Shown here: positions 55,051 to 64,000 of the stretch, one piece after another
Layout: every line of letters begins with the position of its first letter
Position numbering within the stretch: position 1 is the first letter of the stretch
NCBI GenBank assembly: GCA_045430285.1
Contig: JAILXV010000001.1
Coordinates: 1,054,001 to 1,118,000 of the forward strand
Length of the DNA: 64,000 nucleotides
Source: Agarilytica sp045430285
GTDB lineage: Bacteria; Pseudomonadota; Gammaproteobacteria; Pseudomonadales; Cellvibrionaceae
Direction: 5' to 3'
Notes under the pieces: model-generated
Told to the model about the DNA's origin: nothing
Seen by the model: the letters and a program-made list of their open reading frames with translations, nothing else
Database searches by the model: none
Program-made: the position numbers and the translations under genes

Positions 55051-55746
55051 TTAAGGAATAAAGAGTTTAAACACGCCGCCACCGAGTTGCCCGCCGTTCT
55101 CTAACTTAATATATCCGTGTCGATTCTTCTGGGTATGCATCGCCGCAATCCGCTCGGCAAAATACAAACCTAAGTGGGTATTCCCCTGGCTTACTTCAGC
55201 TTCCTCTACCAGGTTAGAGGGTTTTTCTAGCATATGGTCGGGGTAACCAGGGCCATCATCTTCCACAGATATGCACAGGTGCTCATCAACAATTTCAGCA
55301 TGAATGGCAATCGCTGATTTGGTGTAACGAATGCAATTAACGAACACATTGTGAATCACACTGCCGATCAAGTCGTCGTCGTAGTACCAATGCAGGTCTT
55401 CTGAACAGTTAAATTTCAGTTCCAGGCCACCCGTTTCAAGTAAGGTATGATTACGAGCAATTTGGTCCTCCAGTACATCGATCACATAGTGTTCGTCTAT
55501 TTGCACGGGCAAAAACTGGTTTTGCATGCGATAAATGGTCAATAACTGAATCAACTCGCTGTTAATCCGCGAGGCTTCGTAATGCAAGGTGCTAAAACGT
55601 TTGGACTGCTCATCGTTTTCAGGCGGCGTATCCTGAATCACCCCTTCCAAGGATGCGAGTAGCATGCCGATAGAATTTTTCATGTCATGCACGCTGGACG
55701 CGATGACCAATGAAAAATCTATGTTGTCTTCTTTTTTGTCCGACAT
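55051..55746 (-). CDS. Small histidine kinase
   Basis: 231 residues from ATG 55746, with GGGAG upstream. The phospho-acceptor box is SSVHDMKNSIGMLL (His20), followed by a dimerisation helix and an HATPase domain with NVFVNCIRYTK (N box), VEDDGPGYPDH (G1) and GLYFAERIA (G2). No sensor or membrane segment is present, so signals must come from a partner. It lies 36 bp after a receiver-TPR protein, its likely cognate regulator. Confidence 0.88.
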   Translation of the reverse strand: MSDKKEDNIDFSLVIASSVHDMKNSIGMLLASLEGVIQDTPPENDEQSKRFSTLHYEASRINSELIQLLTIYRMQNQFLPVQIDEHYVIDVLEDQIARNHTLLETGGLELKFNCSEDLHWYYDDDLIGSVIHNVFVNCIRYTKSAIAIHAEIVDEHLCISVEDDGPGYPDHMLEKPSNLVEEAEVSQGNTHLGLYFAERIAAMHTQKNRHGYIKLENGGQLGGGVFKLFIP

Positions 55747-55782
55747 AGTCAGCTCCCAATGCACACTTAAATTAATATAGTT

Positions 55783-57420
55783 CTAGCGAAGAAACACTTC
55801 AGATCGCCGTCTTAAACGCGAAAAACGACCGAATTGAGGGTGGTTTTTATCAACCAAGCTTTCAACGAGAATAAGCGTCGAGTGACACTCCTCCTGTAGC
55901 TGGTCATTTTCTGGGTCCGCTTTCATTTTTCCGATAAGCGATTGCACAATATTCAGCTGAATCCCCACATGTTTCGGAAAGAGCTTGCGTGCCCGCTCGA
56001 AGTATTCCAACGCACGGTCAAAGTCGCCCACGCTATATAGATCAATACCTTCACGGTTAACCTGAGCCACCAATTCACGGTTACTCTCACTCGCAGGTTC
56101 ACTAAGAAACTTATCGAGTTTCTCTAACGAAGGCTGGTCATCTTTATACTTTTCCTGCAAGAATTCTAAGAGCTGTTCAGCCTGCTCATTCTCACCGAGA
56201 GAAAGCAGTAAAGTGACACGATCCACATCCATATCGATATCGAGATCATCGCTGTACATATCATGCAGCGCATGGCGGAGCTTTTCTTGTGCGGCGCCCG
56301 TCTTTCCTTCATTGGCGAGCACTCGCCCTTGTAATAGACTGATTTGAGACTGTTCCTCCTCACTAAGCGCAAACTCCTCTTTCACTGAATCAAGCACTTC
56401 AACCGCCTCAGCGATGGCCCCCGCAGGTAGATTAAGGTCTTTCTCCATAGCGTTTGAGACGGTTCTCGCTAATTCAAAACTATCCTGTGGCGACCCATGA
56501 CAAGACAACTTGCCAAGCTTTATTGCCTTGCGGAGCGCTTCGACCGCGCTCACTGCATCTTCATTTTCATTGGCGACTTTGGCCAAGCGCTTCTGCCGTA
56601 AAATCGACATCGGAGATACTTCAATCGCGCGAGAAATCGTATCCTGTACACTCTTTTTATTACCTTGCTTATCCCAGTTGTCTGCCAGCACATCATAAGC
56701 AGGCAAATATAATGGGCTCTCTTCCACGATTTTTTCTAGGTACTCACCCGCTGTTTGCAAGTCACCCTTTAACTGTTTTACATGAGCAAGGCCCAAACGC
56801 GCCCAATCCACCTGGCGAACTTCCAATGCCCGCGTATATAGCTTTTCTGCTTTCTGTAGCTCACCCGTCTTAATAAACAGCTCGCCCAATAACTTTTGAG
56901 CGGCCACCGAATGGCGATCTTCCGCGATAGAAAGGTCGATGAGCATGTCAGTAGCGGCTTGAATATCGCCCTTTTTAAAGGCGGAAAATACAGGGCGAAG
57001 AACGTCTTTTTGGGTTAACAAGCGATGCACACGCTGCTCAAGCATCATGCCGGTGATAGGTTTCATCAAGTAATCGTCTGGCTCACAATCGTAAGCGGAC
57101 ATGACGATATTCCGGCTTGCCTCAGCCGACACCATTATAAAGACGCTGGTGGGAGCCATCATCTTGCCGTAACGAAGCTCTTCAAGCACATGCTGGCCGT
57201 TACGGCCTGGGCCTAGATCGTAGTCACACAAGATCACGTCGTAGCTTTTCAAGCCACACTTCTCGATGACCTCTTCACCATTAGACGCCATCTCCACATC
57301 GAGAACCCCAAGGTTCATCAACATTGTATTGACTGTACTGCGGAAGCTACTGAAGTCGTCAGCAACAAGCACAGCAAGGTCCGAATACCTGATTTTGCCC
57401 ACAAATCCCCATTTGCCCAA
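55783..57420 (-). CDS. Response regulator receiver fused to TPR repeats
   Basis: 545 residues from TTG 57420; GTG 57402, which has GGGGA close by, is an alternative start. The receiver domain (about 14-137) has the acidic pair VADD and phospho-acceptor Asp66 in VILCDYDLG, plus the conserved Lys in LMKP. The rest (about 150-530) is TPR-like (AEKLYTRALEVRQVDWARLGLAHVKQL, GDFDRALEYFERARKLFPKHVGI). There is no DNA-binding domain, so the output is by protein contact. It is followed by the histidine kinase gene, which suggests a two-protein relay. Confidence 0.88.
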   Translation of the reverse strand: MGKWGFVGKIRYSDLAVLVADDFSSFRSTVNTMLMNLGVLDVEMASNGEEVIEKCGLKSYDVILCDYDLGPGRNGQHVLEELRYGKMMAPTSVFIMVSAEASRNIVMSAYDCEPDDYLMKPITGMMLEQRVHRLLTQKDVLRPVFSAFKKGDIQAATDMLIDLSIAEDRHSVAAQKLLGELFIKTGELQKAEKLYTRALEVRQVDWARLGLAHVKQLKGDLQTAGEYLEKIVEESPLYLPAYDVLADNWDKQGNKKSVQDTISRAIEVSPMSILRQKRLAKVANENEDAVSAVEALRKAIKLGKLSCHGSPQDSFELARTVSNAMEKDLNLPAGAIAEAVEVLDSVKEEFALSEEEQSQISLLQGRVLANEGKTGAAQEKLRHALHDMYSDDLDIDMDVDRVTLLLSLGENEQAEQLLEFLQEKYKDDQPSLEKLDKFLSEPASESNRELVAQVNREGIDLYSVGDFDRALEYFERARKLFPKHVGIQLNIVQSLIGKMKADPENDQLQEECHSTLILVESLVDKNHPQFGRFSRLRRRSEVFLR

Positions 57421-57508
57421 TAATTGCTTTTCGTACTTTCTAGTGTAGTAGAACTATTAATAGAAAGACGGTCAGGGATTATTAGTAAGTAAACAGAGGC
57501 AGACGGGT

Positions 57509-57709
57509 TGAAAGGGGCTTACTCGCTTGTCAGGACATCTGAGGCATAAACGCCAGGACGGCGTGAATTAGAGCAGTGCAGGAGCAACTGCCGAGGGTGC
57601 CGAAGCTGACGCCTATATGGATATAGGTGATAGAGCGAAGCATGGAGCCAGAGCCGAGCGTATAGGGATATATTCACAGCGTTCCTGACAAGCGAGTAAG
57701 CCCCTTTCA
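57509..57709. repeat. Palindromic intergenic element A with perfect 27-bp arms
   Basis: Perfect inverted repeats 57509-57535 and 57683-57709 around about 147 bp with smaller hairpins, such as gcctatatggatataggt. It contains gagcgtatagggatatatt next to the right arm, shared with the element at 60019. The total of 201 bp has no credible coding frame. A 377-bp gap between the receiver-TPR gene and cmoA is largely made of it. Confidence 0.75.
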
Positions 57710-57797
57710 TTCACACCCTATGTCCGCCATCAGAATAACTATACACCTGCCCTTCGCTTCCCTAAAATACCCCCAAATTTGATACCTACCGCAGATC

Positions 57798-58532
57798 ATG
57801 GCCGACACCCCCAAAGATACCCTCTACTCCACCCCCTTTGACCAAGTAGCAAACTTCACTTTTGATCAAAGCGTGGTGGACGTATTTCCCGACATGATCA
57901 AACGATCGGTGCCTGGGTATCTCACTATTGTTCATATGATTGGTCAGCTAGCAGAACGCTACTGCCAAAGCGGCACCACTTGCTACGATTTGGGCAGTTC
58001 ATTAGGCGCCGCGACACTAGCGATGCGCCACCGTATTAACGCCGCCGATACAAAAATTGTCGCGGTTGATAATTCCCAGGAAATGATCCAACGGTGCCAG
58101 CAAGTCATCGATGCAGATTCGAATGAAATACCCGTTGAACTGATCCACGACGATATTACAAATATCAACATCCAAAATGCGTCTGTTTGCGTGCTGAACT
58201 TCACTTTGCAGTTTATCGCGCCCAACAAACGCCAAGCCCTACTCAAAACCATTTATGACGGTATGGTCCCTGGTGGCATTCTGGTCATTTCTGAAAAACT
58301 TGCGTTTTCAGATGCTCACCATCAAACATTAATGACTGAACTGCATCATTACTTTAAAAAAACCAACGGCTACAGCGAATTAGAAATCGCGCAAAAGCGC
58401 AATGCTATTGATAACGTCCTCATCCCAGAAAGTTTTGAAACACACCAACAGCGCCTAGAAAAAATTGGCTACAAAGGCACAGAACTGTGGTTTCAATGCT
58501 TTAACTTTGCCTCTTTTATCGCGTTTAAATAA
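57798..58532 (+). CDS. cmoA: Carboxy-S-adenosyl-L-methionine synthase CmoA
   Basis: 244 residues, full length. CmoA makes carboxy-SAM from SAM and prephenate for tRNA wobble uridine modification. Signatures: DTLYSTPFDQVANFTFDQSVVDVFPDMIKRSVPGY, the SAM loop YDLGSSLGAATLAM, AVDNSQEM and LNFTLQFI. Its stop overlaps cmoB by 1 bp. Confidence 0.97.
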   Translation: MADTPKDTLYSTPFDQVANFTFDQSVVDVFPDMIKRSVPGYLTIVHMIGQLAERYCQSGTTCYDLGSSLGAATLAMRHRINAADTKIVAVDNSQEMIQRCQQVIDADSNEIPVELIHDDITNINIQNASVCVLNFTLQFIAPNKRQALLKTIYDGMVPGGILVISEKLAFSDAHHQTLMTELHHYFKKTNGYSELEIAQKRNAIDNVLIPESFETHQQRLEKIGYKGTELWFQCFNFASFIAFK

Positions 58533-59506
58533 TGATTAATTTCGCACCCTTTATAGAATCGATTTCTCAATCGGCATTAAGCCGTTGGGCGGACATTCTG
58601 CCCGCTCAAATTGAGCGAGAATTTTCGTTTAAACGCTATGGCGATCTCAGAAGTTGGCTAGACGCCTTAGAAGCGCTGCCCGATATCACAGCATCGTCAA
58701 CAGAGCTAAAACACTCGGTTACCATCGGCAATGAAAAAGACTGCTCCGTAGAACAACGTAAGGCACTCGAAACGCACTTAATGGCATTACGGCCTTGGCG
58801 TAAAGGCCCATATAATTTATTCGGGCTCGATATCGATACAGAATGGCGTTCTGATTGGAAATGGGACAGACTACTTCCCCACATTGCGCCCTTAGAAAAC
58901 AAACAAATTCTCGACGTGGGTTGCGGTAACGGTTATCACTGCTGGCGTATGCTGGGTGAGAAAGCCAGGCGGGTTATCGGCATTGACCCCTCCCCGCGTT
59001 TTATTGTGCAATTTCATGTCACAAAGAAATATCTACCGAACACACCCGTTGATATTTTACCTGTCGGCATTCAAGACCTGCCAGAAAATCTACAAGCATT
59101 CGATACAACATTTTCAATGGGCGTGCTATACCATCGGCGCTCACCCATGGACCATCTAAAACAATTGCGCGATACGCTCAAACCAGGTGGAGAGCTAATA
59201 CTCGAAACCCTGATTATTGATGGCGAACTCGGCGCTTGTTTAGTGCCCGAAGGACGCTACGCAAAAATGAATAATGTTTGGTTTATTCCTAGCGCACCGA
59301 CACTATGCTCTTGGCTAGCAAAATGCGGATTTGAAAATATTCGTTGCGTCGACACCAACACCACAACGTTAGATGAACAACGCATTACACCCTGGGTTAC
59401 GACACAATCTTTGGAAGACTTTCTCGATCCGAATGATCCTACACGCACAGTAGAAGGACACCCCGCGCCGCTCAGAGGCATCTTTGTGGCAAACAGGACA
59501 AAATAA
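58532..59506 (+). CDS. cmoB: tRNA U34 carboxymethyltransferase CmoB
   Basis: 324 residues. CmoB transfers the carboxymethyl group from carboxy-SAM to hydroxyuridine 34, giving cmo5U in tRNAs. Signatures: LRPWRKGPYNLFGLDIDTEWRSDWKWDR, the SAM motif LDVGCGNGYHCWRM, IGIDPSPRF and FSMGVLYHRRSPMDHL. It forms an operon with cmoA. Confidence 0.97.
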   Translation: MINFAPFIESISQSALSRWADILPAQIEREFSFKRYGDLRSWLDALEALPDITASSTELKHSVTIGNEKDCSVEQRKALETHLMALRPWRKGPYNLFGLDIDTEWRSDWKWDRLLPHIAPLENKQILDVGCGNGYHCWRMLGEKARRVIGIDPSPRFIVQFHVTKKYLPNTPVDILPVGIQDLPENLQAFDTTFSMGVLYHRRSPMDHLKQLRDTLKPGGELILETLIIDGELGACLVPEGRYAKMNNVWFIPSAPTLCSWLAKCGFENIRCVDTNTTTLDEQRITPWVTTQSLEDFLDPNDPTRTVEGHPAPLRGIFVANRTK

Positions 59507-59515
59507 GGAATACTC

Positions 59516-60007
59516 GTGACGGATAAAAAGATCACCATATGCGCTGTGGATTTTTCAGACTCAAAACAGCGCACTGACTTATGCCAACAGCTAATCGCCT
59601 ATTCTTCTGACCCCATGGGCGGCGGCCGAGCATTAGCAGAGGACACAGCGCAACGAAGCATTGCATTACTTGCCGAAAAGACATACGCGTTTAGCTTTTT
59701 AGCCTACGACGGCGACACTCCGGTCGGTTTCTCCAATTGCTTTGAAAACGTTTCCACCTTCGCCAGCCGATGTAACGTTAATATTCATGATCTGGCCGTT
59801 CTTCCGGAATACAGGGGACGCGGCATTGGCAAGCAACTATTACAAGCCATTGAAGACGCTGCCAAAGCGCGTGACTATTGTAAAATCACACTTGAAGTGC
59901 TCGAAGGCAATCACATTGCACAAAACGCCTACAACAATTTTGGCTTTGAAGGCTATCAACTGAGTGATGAAACCGGGCGTGCTCTGTTTTGGCAAAAAAC
60001 AATTTAA
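59516..60007 (+). CDS. GNAT family N-acetyltransferase
   Basis: 163 residues, GTG start at 59516 with AAGGAA upstream. The acetyl-CoA loop is clear: IHDLAVLPEYRGRGIGKQLLQAIEDAAK, then NAYNNFGFEGY. Substrate unknown. It is 9 bp after cmoB and probably co-transcribed. Confidence 0.9.
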   Translation: MTDKKITICAVDFSDSKQRTDLCQQLIAYSSDPMGGGRALAEDTAQRSIALLAEKTYAFSFLAYDGDTPVGFSNCFENVSTFASRCNVNIHDLAVLPEYRGRGIGKQLLQAIEDAAKARDYCKITLEVLEGNHIAQNAYNNFGFEGYQLSDETGRALFWQKTI

Positions 60008-60018
60008 TATTTCGGCCT

Positions 60019-60126
60019 CTGAGCGGGGGCCAGTGTATTTCTAGAACCGCTGTAAATATATCCCTATACGCTCTGCTTCGGCATCCATGCCTCAGACGTT
60101 CTAGAAATACACTGCCCCCCACTCAG
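60019..60126. repeat. Palindromic intergenic element B, related to element A
   Basis: Inner arms cagtgtatttctagaac (60031-60047) and its exact complement (60098-60114), with outer arms ctgagcggggg / ccccccactcag extending the stem to about 29 bp with two mismatches. The loop contains cgctgtaaatatatcccta, the complement of the core of element A. It starts 11 bp after the acetyltransferase stop and may also end transcription. Confidence 0.75.
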
Positions 60127-60154
60127 CCACCCCAATACAAGAACGAAAGTATTT

Positions 60155-62110
60155 ATGATTCAACTCAATCAAGTTCACCTACAGCTCGGTACAAAAGTAT
60201 TATTAGAAGATGCTGACCTCACGATATACCCAGGTCAAAAATGGGGGCTTATTGGGCAAAATGGTTCGGGAAAATCCAGCCTATTCAAATTATTTTTAGG
60301 TGAGCTACACGAAGATAAAGGCGAGTGGACAATTCCAAAGCAGTGGCAACTTTCCCACATGGGACAAGAAGTCGACGCAAAAGATCGGCCTGCACTAGAA
60401 TACATTCTGGACGGCGATAGAGCCTTTCGACAAATACAAAACCAGATTTCTGGCTGCTCGGACGGTGAAAAACTCGCGCACCTCTATGAAGACATGGAGA
60501 ATATCGATGGTTACACCGCCGAATCCCGCGCCCAGCAATTATTGTTCGGGTTAGGCTTTAAGTCAGAAGACTCTAATCGTTCGGTAAAAGATTTTTCGGG
60601 CGGATGGCGAATTCGCCTAAACCTCGCTCAGGCGCTGATGTGCCCTTCCGACTTTTTATTACTGGATGAGCCGACCAACCACTTGGATTTAGATGCAACA
60701 CTTTGGCTAGAAAATTGGCTCCGTGCTTATAAAGGCACGTTATTAATCGTATCCCATGATCGCGATTTTCTCGATAATGTCATCGACCATATTGTCAGTA
60801 TAGAAAACTGTTCACTTGCATCCTATACGGGCAACTACTCTTCGTACGAAATACAAAAAGCGGAACGCTTCGCCCAACAAGAAGCGGCATTTCAAAAACA
60901 ACAAGTCCGAGTTGCCGAGATTGAAAATTTCGTTCGTCGATTTAGGGCAAAGGCAACAAAAGCAAAACAAGCGCAAAGTCGATTAAAAGAATTGGAGCGC
61001 ATGGAGAAAATCGCACCAGCGCATATCGACTCTCCTTTTCATTTTCAATTCCCTAACCCAGAAAAGCAGCCGCAAGTGCTGCTTAATATCAGTGAAGGCA
61101 GTATTGGCTACGACCAGAGTGCCCCACTGGCGAAAAACATCGAGTTTTCAATTCTTGCCAACTCTCGTGTGGGACTCCTCGGTAGAAACGGCGCGGGTAA
61201 ATCCACATTAATGAAAACCCTTGCTGGTGACATTCCATTGTTAAGCGGCGATCGCACTGATGGGCTCCACTTAAAGATCGGGTATTTTGCTCAGCACCAG
61301 CTTGAAGCCCTCGACATTAACGCCTCATGCGCCCTTCACTTACAACGCATATCGCCCAAAGCGAGCGAACAAGAGATCCGTAACTTTTTAGGCGGCTTTG
61401 GCTTTTCTGGCGACCGTGCCTTTGAAACTATTACGCACTTTTCTGGCGGCGAAAAAGCACGTTTAGCCCTCGCTATCGTCGCTTGGCACAAACCCAACGT
61501 TTTATTACTCGATGAGCCGACGAACCACTTAGATTTGGAAATGCGGCACGCCCTAACCGTTGCTTTGCAAAACTATGAAGGCGCTATTGTCATCGTTTCC
61601 CATGACCGACACTTGCTCAAGAATACCGTTGAGCACTTCTTTCTTGTAGATAACAACAAGGTCGAGGAATTCGACGGAACCTTGAACGACTATGCGCAAT
61701 GGCTGAATGATGCAAACCGAAGCAACAAGGAAAACAGCTACGGAAACCCAGAAGAAAGTCTTTCGGCCAATAAGCAAAACAAACCATCATCAAATATCGA
61801 CACTACGACAGAGCCAGGCACGAAGGCCGACAAAAAAGAAAAGCGACAAGCTGCAGCCGCTATTAGAGAGAAGCTAAAACCAGTGGCAAATGCCATTAAG
61901 AAGTTAGAAAAGGATATCGAAAAGCTCAACACCGAGATCGTAGAAATTGAAGCAAAACTCGCCGACCCAAAACTCTACGAAGGTCCCAGTGATGCGCTAA
62001 CAGCCCTTCACCAGGAGCAACGCCAGCTGCGCGAAACCTTGTCCGAAAAAGAAGAGTTATGGATGGAGAAAAGTGAAGATCACGACACACTGAAAGCCCA
62101 GCTAGAATAG
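60155..62110 (+). CDS. ABC-F ribosome-associated ATPase, YheS-like
   Basis: 651 residues. Two ABC domains: Walker A GQNGSGKSS and GRNGAGKST, signature FSGGWRIRLNLAQ and FSGGEKARLALAI, Walker B LLLDEPTNHLDL twice. The linker between them (about 230-300) is charged and helical, as in ABC-F factors. The C-terminus (about 540-651) is Lys/Glu-rich coiled coil. Size and tail fit YheS better than Uup or EttA. No membrane segment. ABC-F proteins act on the ribosome, not in transport. Confidence 0.9.
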   Translation: MIQLNQVHLQLGTKVLLEDADLTIYPGQKWGLIGQNGSGKSSLFKLFLGELHEDKGEWTIPKQWQLSHMGQEVDAKDRPALEYILDGDRAFRQIQNQISGCSDGEKLAHLYEDMENIDGYTAESRAQQLLFGLGFKSEDSNRSVKDFSGGWRIRLNLAQALMCPSDFLLLDEPTNHLDLDATLWLENWLRAYKGTLLIVSHDRDFLDNVIDHIVSIENCSLASYTGNYSSYEIQKAERFAQQEAAFQKQQVRVAEIENFVRRFRAKATKAKQAQSRLKELERMEKIAPAHIDSPFHFQFPNPEKQPQVLLNISEGSIGYDQSAPLAKNIEFSILANSRVGLLGRNGAGKSTLMKTLAGDIPLLSGDRTDGLHLKIGYFAQHQLEALDINASCALHLQRISPKASEQEIRNFLGGFGFSGDRAFETITHFSGGEKARLALAIVAWHKPNVLLLDEPTNHLDLEMRHALTVALQNYEGAIVIVSHDRHLLKNTVEHFFLVDNNKVEEFDGTLNDYAQWLNDANRSNKENSYGNPEESLSANKQNKPSSNIDTTTEPGTKADKKEKRQAAAAIREKLKPVANAIKKLEKDIEKLNTEIVEIEAKLADPKLYEGPSDALTALHQEQRQLRETLSEKEELWMEKSEDHDTLKAQLE

Positions 62111-62233
62111 ACGCCAAAACTTCCTACATCGACCAACGCACCCCCGATTATCGCCGTCTATACTCTCAGTAGAGTGAGCAATCTGGGGCAATAGCCTCTA
62201 TTTTTGTATGGGTTTGGATCTAAGCAGGCAAGC

Positions 62234-64000
62234 ATGTCGATACATAAAAAAATAACGCGACTACACCAATTTCATAGCCATAGCCGACGATTTGTTCTCG
62301 CGCTTGGCTTATCCGTCAGCGCGATACTGACCGGCACCCTCCCCAACCTTGCCTCCGCCGCAACGATAGAGGAAGTCATCGTTACAGCGCAAAAACGTGA
62401 AGAGAATATTCAATCTGTTGGGCTCTCGATCCAAGCACTATCTCGAAAAGAAATAGAAGCAAGGGCCATGACCCAGGCAAGCGACATATTGGAGCAAATG
62501 GCCAATGTGGGCCGTAACGCAGCCAATGGTATCAATGCTGGGTTTACCATCCGCGGTGTGGGCACCAATAACTTCCATGGCAATGTTGCTCGTGCAGTGT
62601 CGGTGTCACAAGACGAAGTTAGCTACAACAACCCTTATATTGGTGCTATGAGTGTTTTTGACCTCGAACGTATTGAAGTTGTGCGTGGCCCGCAAAACAC
62701 TCTGTTTGGCCGCAACGCCATCGGCGGTGCCATAAGTTACATCACGGAAAAACCTGTAATAGGGAAAGACGCCCACGGCTATCTGAATATTCATACGGGT
62801 AACTATGGTTTTCGTCGTGCCGAAGGCGCTGTTGGGTTTAAGGTCGGCACAAAGACCGCTGGACGCTTTGCAGCAACAAGTTTTCAGCGAGACGGCCTGT
62901 TCGACAACATTCTGGACACCAGCGGCGAAAACTCCTTAGGTGAAAAAGATCAGAATGCGGCAAGGTTTCAATTACTCGTGGAGCCAAACGAGACATCCAG
63001 TTTTCTAGTAAAACTGCACAGTGGCAGCCAAGGCGGGACCGCCGTCAGTAACAAAGCCATTGGGTTACGCGACCCAGATGATCCCAGTTCCGATTGTGAT
63101 ACCCAAACGCTTTCTGCAGGCAGTGACTTTCGCCGAAGAACCAACTGTGTAACATCGACAGGTTTTAACCCCTCAAGCGATGATTGGCACAGCTTGGCGG
63201 ACGTTTCGCCAGCCTCTCAAGACGTCGATTTTGGAGGTGCCTCACTCACAGCAACCTTCAACTTCAACGCTTTTGAATTGGCTTCCATCACCTCGCTAGA
63301 AACAACCGAGGTACGCTTTAGCGAGGATTTGGGCGCAGAGGATCAACTCAGAATGATCGCATATCAGGATTCCGAGTTTGAACAACTCTCCCAGGAATGG
63401 CGACTCACATCGCTAAGCGACGGCAATATTCGTTGGATAGCAGGCATCTATCTTTTTGACGAAAATATGCGACAAAACACAAACGTGCGACGCGTACTTA
63501 TTGCGAACTCACTCCCTATCACGGCATATAACAAGCTAAAGCAAGACGAACACGACTACTCCGCTTATCTTCAATTAGACTTTGAGTTCACAGATTCCAC
63601 AACGCTTACCACCGGCCTTCGTTATACCGACAATAAAAAAGCCGCTGATTCTTTATTTGGTGTCGTAAGAACGACTGAGGTGGACTTCAGTGCAGATACC
63701 TTTATTGACGAAGCCATTGTCACGGAACTAACCGGCACCACCCCAGGACAATGCCCTCCACCAGTAGGCGGCATTCCGTGCACGATGGATCTGGGGCGCA
63801 TTTATCAAAATTCGGAAGAAACCGGATTTAACATGCGCTTAAGTCATCGCTATAACGACAATACACTGATCTATGGGAGCATCGCGGAAGGCTTTAAATC
63901 TGGCGGTTTTGACACCCGCGCTTTAGCCGCATTCGCAGGCACTGCGGACGAACCCGTCAAACCAGAATACTTAAGCGCGTTAGAGCTTGGCATTAAGTCA
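62234..64000 (+). CDS. TonB-dependent outer-membrane receptor, 3' end beyond the window
   Basis: 589 codons are visible from ATG 62234 and the frame runs off the right edge. A signal peptide (FVLALGLSVSAILTGTLPNLASA) precedes the TonB box region IEEVIVTAQKREENIQSVG. The plug domain follows (TIRGVGTNNFHG, DLERIEVVRGPQNTLFGRNAIGGAISYIT), then beta-barrel strands. Sequences of this style are commonly annotated as TonB receptors of unknown ligand in marine Gammaproteobacteria. Substrate cannot be assigned from the part seen. The upstream gene ends 123 bp before. Confidence 0.92.
   Translation, partial: MSIHKKITRLHQFHSHSRRFVLALGLSVSAILTGTLPNLASAATIEEVIVTAQKREENIQSVGLSIQALSRKEIEARAMTQASDILEQMANVGRNAANGINAGFTIRGVGTNNFHGNVARAVSVSQDEVSYNNPYIGAMSVFDLERIEVVRGPQNTLFGRNAIGGAISYITEKPVIGKDAHGYLNIHTGNYGFRRAEGAVGFKVGTKTAGRFAATSFQRDGLFDNILDTSGENSLGEKDQNAARFQLLVEPNETSSFLVKLHSGSQGGTAVSNKAIGLRDPDDPSSDCDTQTLSAGSDFRRRTNCVTSTGFNPSSDDWHSLADVSPASQDVDFGGASLTATFNFNAFELASITSLETTEVRFSEDLGAEDQLRMIAYQDSEFEQLSQEWRLTSLSDGNIRWIAGIYLFDENMRQNTNVRRVLIANSLPITAYNKLKQDEHDYSAYLQLDFEFTDSTTLTTGLRYTDNKKAADSLFGVVRTTEVDFSADTFIDEAIVTELTGTTPGQCPPPVGGIPCTMDLGRIYQNSEETGFNMRLSHRYNDNTLIYGSIAEGFKSGGFDTRALAAFAGTADEPVKPEYLSALELGIKS

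Noticed and set aside
57509..57709. CRISPR array
   Set aside because: Repeats are inverted arms, not regularly spaced direct repeats, and no cas genes are present.
62111..62233. Terminator after the ABC-F gene
   Set aside because: Only a weak 5-bp stem before tattttt; not strong enough to list.

Overview
The window looks like chromosomal DNA of a marine-type gammaproteobacterium with moderate GC. The support is CmoA/CmoB, a YheS-like ABC-F protein, an AtoE-type transporter, a TonB-dependent receptor, and a GacA-box/CsrB-type regulatory RNA. A Cellvibrionales-like host (Teredinibacter/Saccharophagus relatives) is my guess from gene style only. No rRNA, tRNA, CRISPR array or complete insertion sequence was seen.

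Left part (1-16.5 kb), accessory. A giant two-partner-secretion adhesin runs off the left edge on the minus strand and carries two long, nearly identical internal DNA repeats. Next come a DUF6795-like lipoprotein with a class 3 lipase (a likely secreted lipase and its partner), a repeat-rich surface lipoprotein with a propeller-like C-terminus, and a frameshifted toxin-like gene whose stop overlaps a possible immunity gene. DUF2239 and ABA4-like genes follow. Between 15.9 and 16.3 kb there is a GacA box and an untranslated region with about 18 GGA motifs ending in a strong terminator; I read this as a CsrB/RsmZ-family RNA. A small AraC-type HTH gene with a good promoter comes next.

Centre (17-49.5 kb), a type VI secretion system in two divergent arms. 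The minus arm, in transcription order, is tagH(FHA)-tssJ-tssK-tssL-tssM-tagF-pppA-kinase/FGE fusion-small ORF-exbB-exbD-exbD-AgmX/TonB-like. The plus arm is tssA-tssB-tssC-second tssC-tssE-tssF-tssG-clpV-TPR protein-TPR lipoprotein-TPR lipoprotein-small periplasmic protein. Hcp, VgrG and PAAR genes are absent from the window. An ExbBD/AgmX motor set on one flank and TPR envelope proteins on the other enclose the T6SS. In this family these parts usually belong together, so the locus may be a T6SS merged with an energised envelope machine. A short motif (Asp-Lys-Thr-x-Ile/Phe) recurs in the kinase N-terminus, the kinase activation loop and the TssL N-terminus, which suggests a phospho-threonine/FHA switch controlling assembly.

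Right part (49.5-64 kb). A candidate HExxH metallopeptidase effector lies just beyond the T6SS. After it come an AtoE-type transporter, a SulP anion transporter with a tandem universal stress protein, a small histidine kinase with a receiver-TPR protein, cmoA-cmoB-GNAT, a YheS-like ABC-F ATPase and the start of a TonB-dependent receptor cut by the right edge. Two related palindromic intergenic elements flank the cmo operon, and a third, unrelated palindrome follows the metallopeptidase gene.
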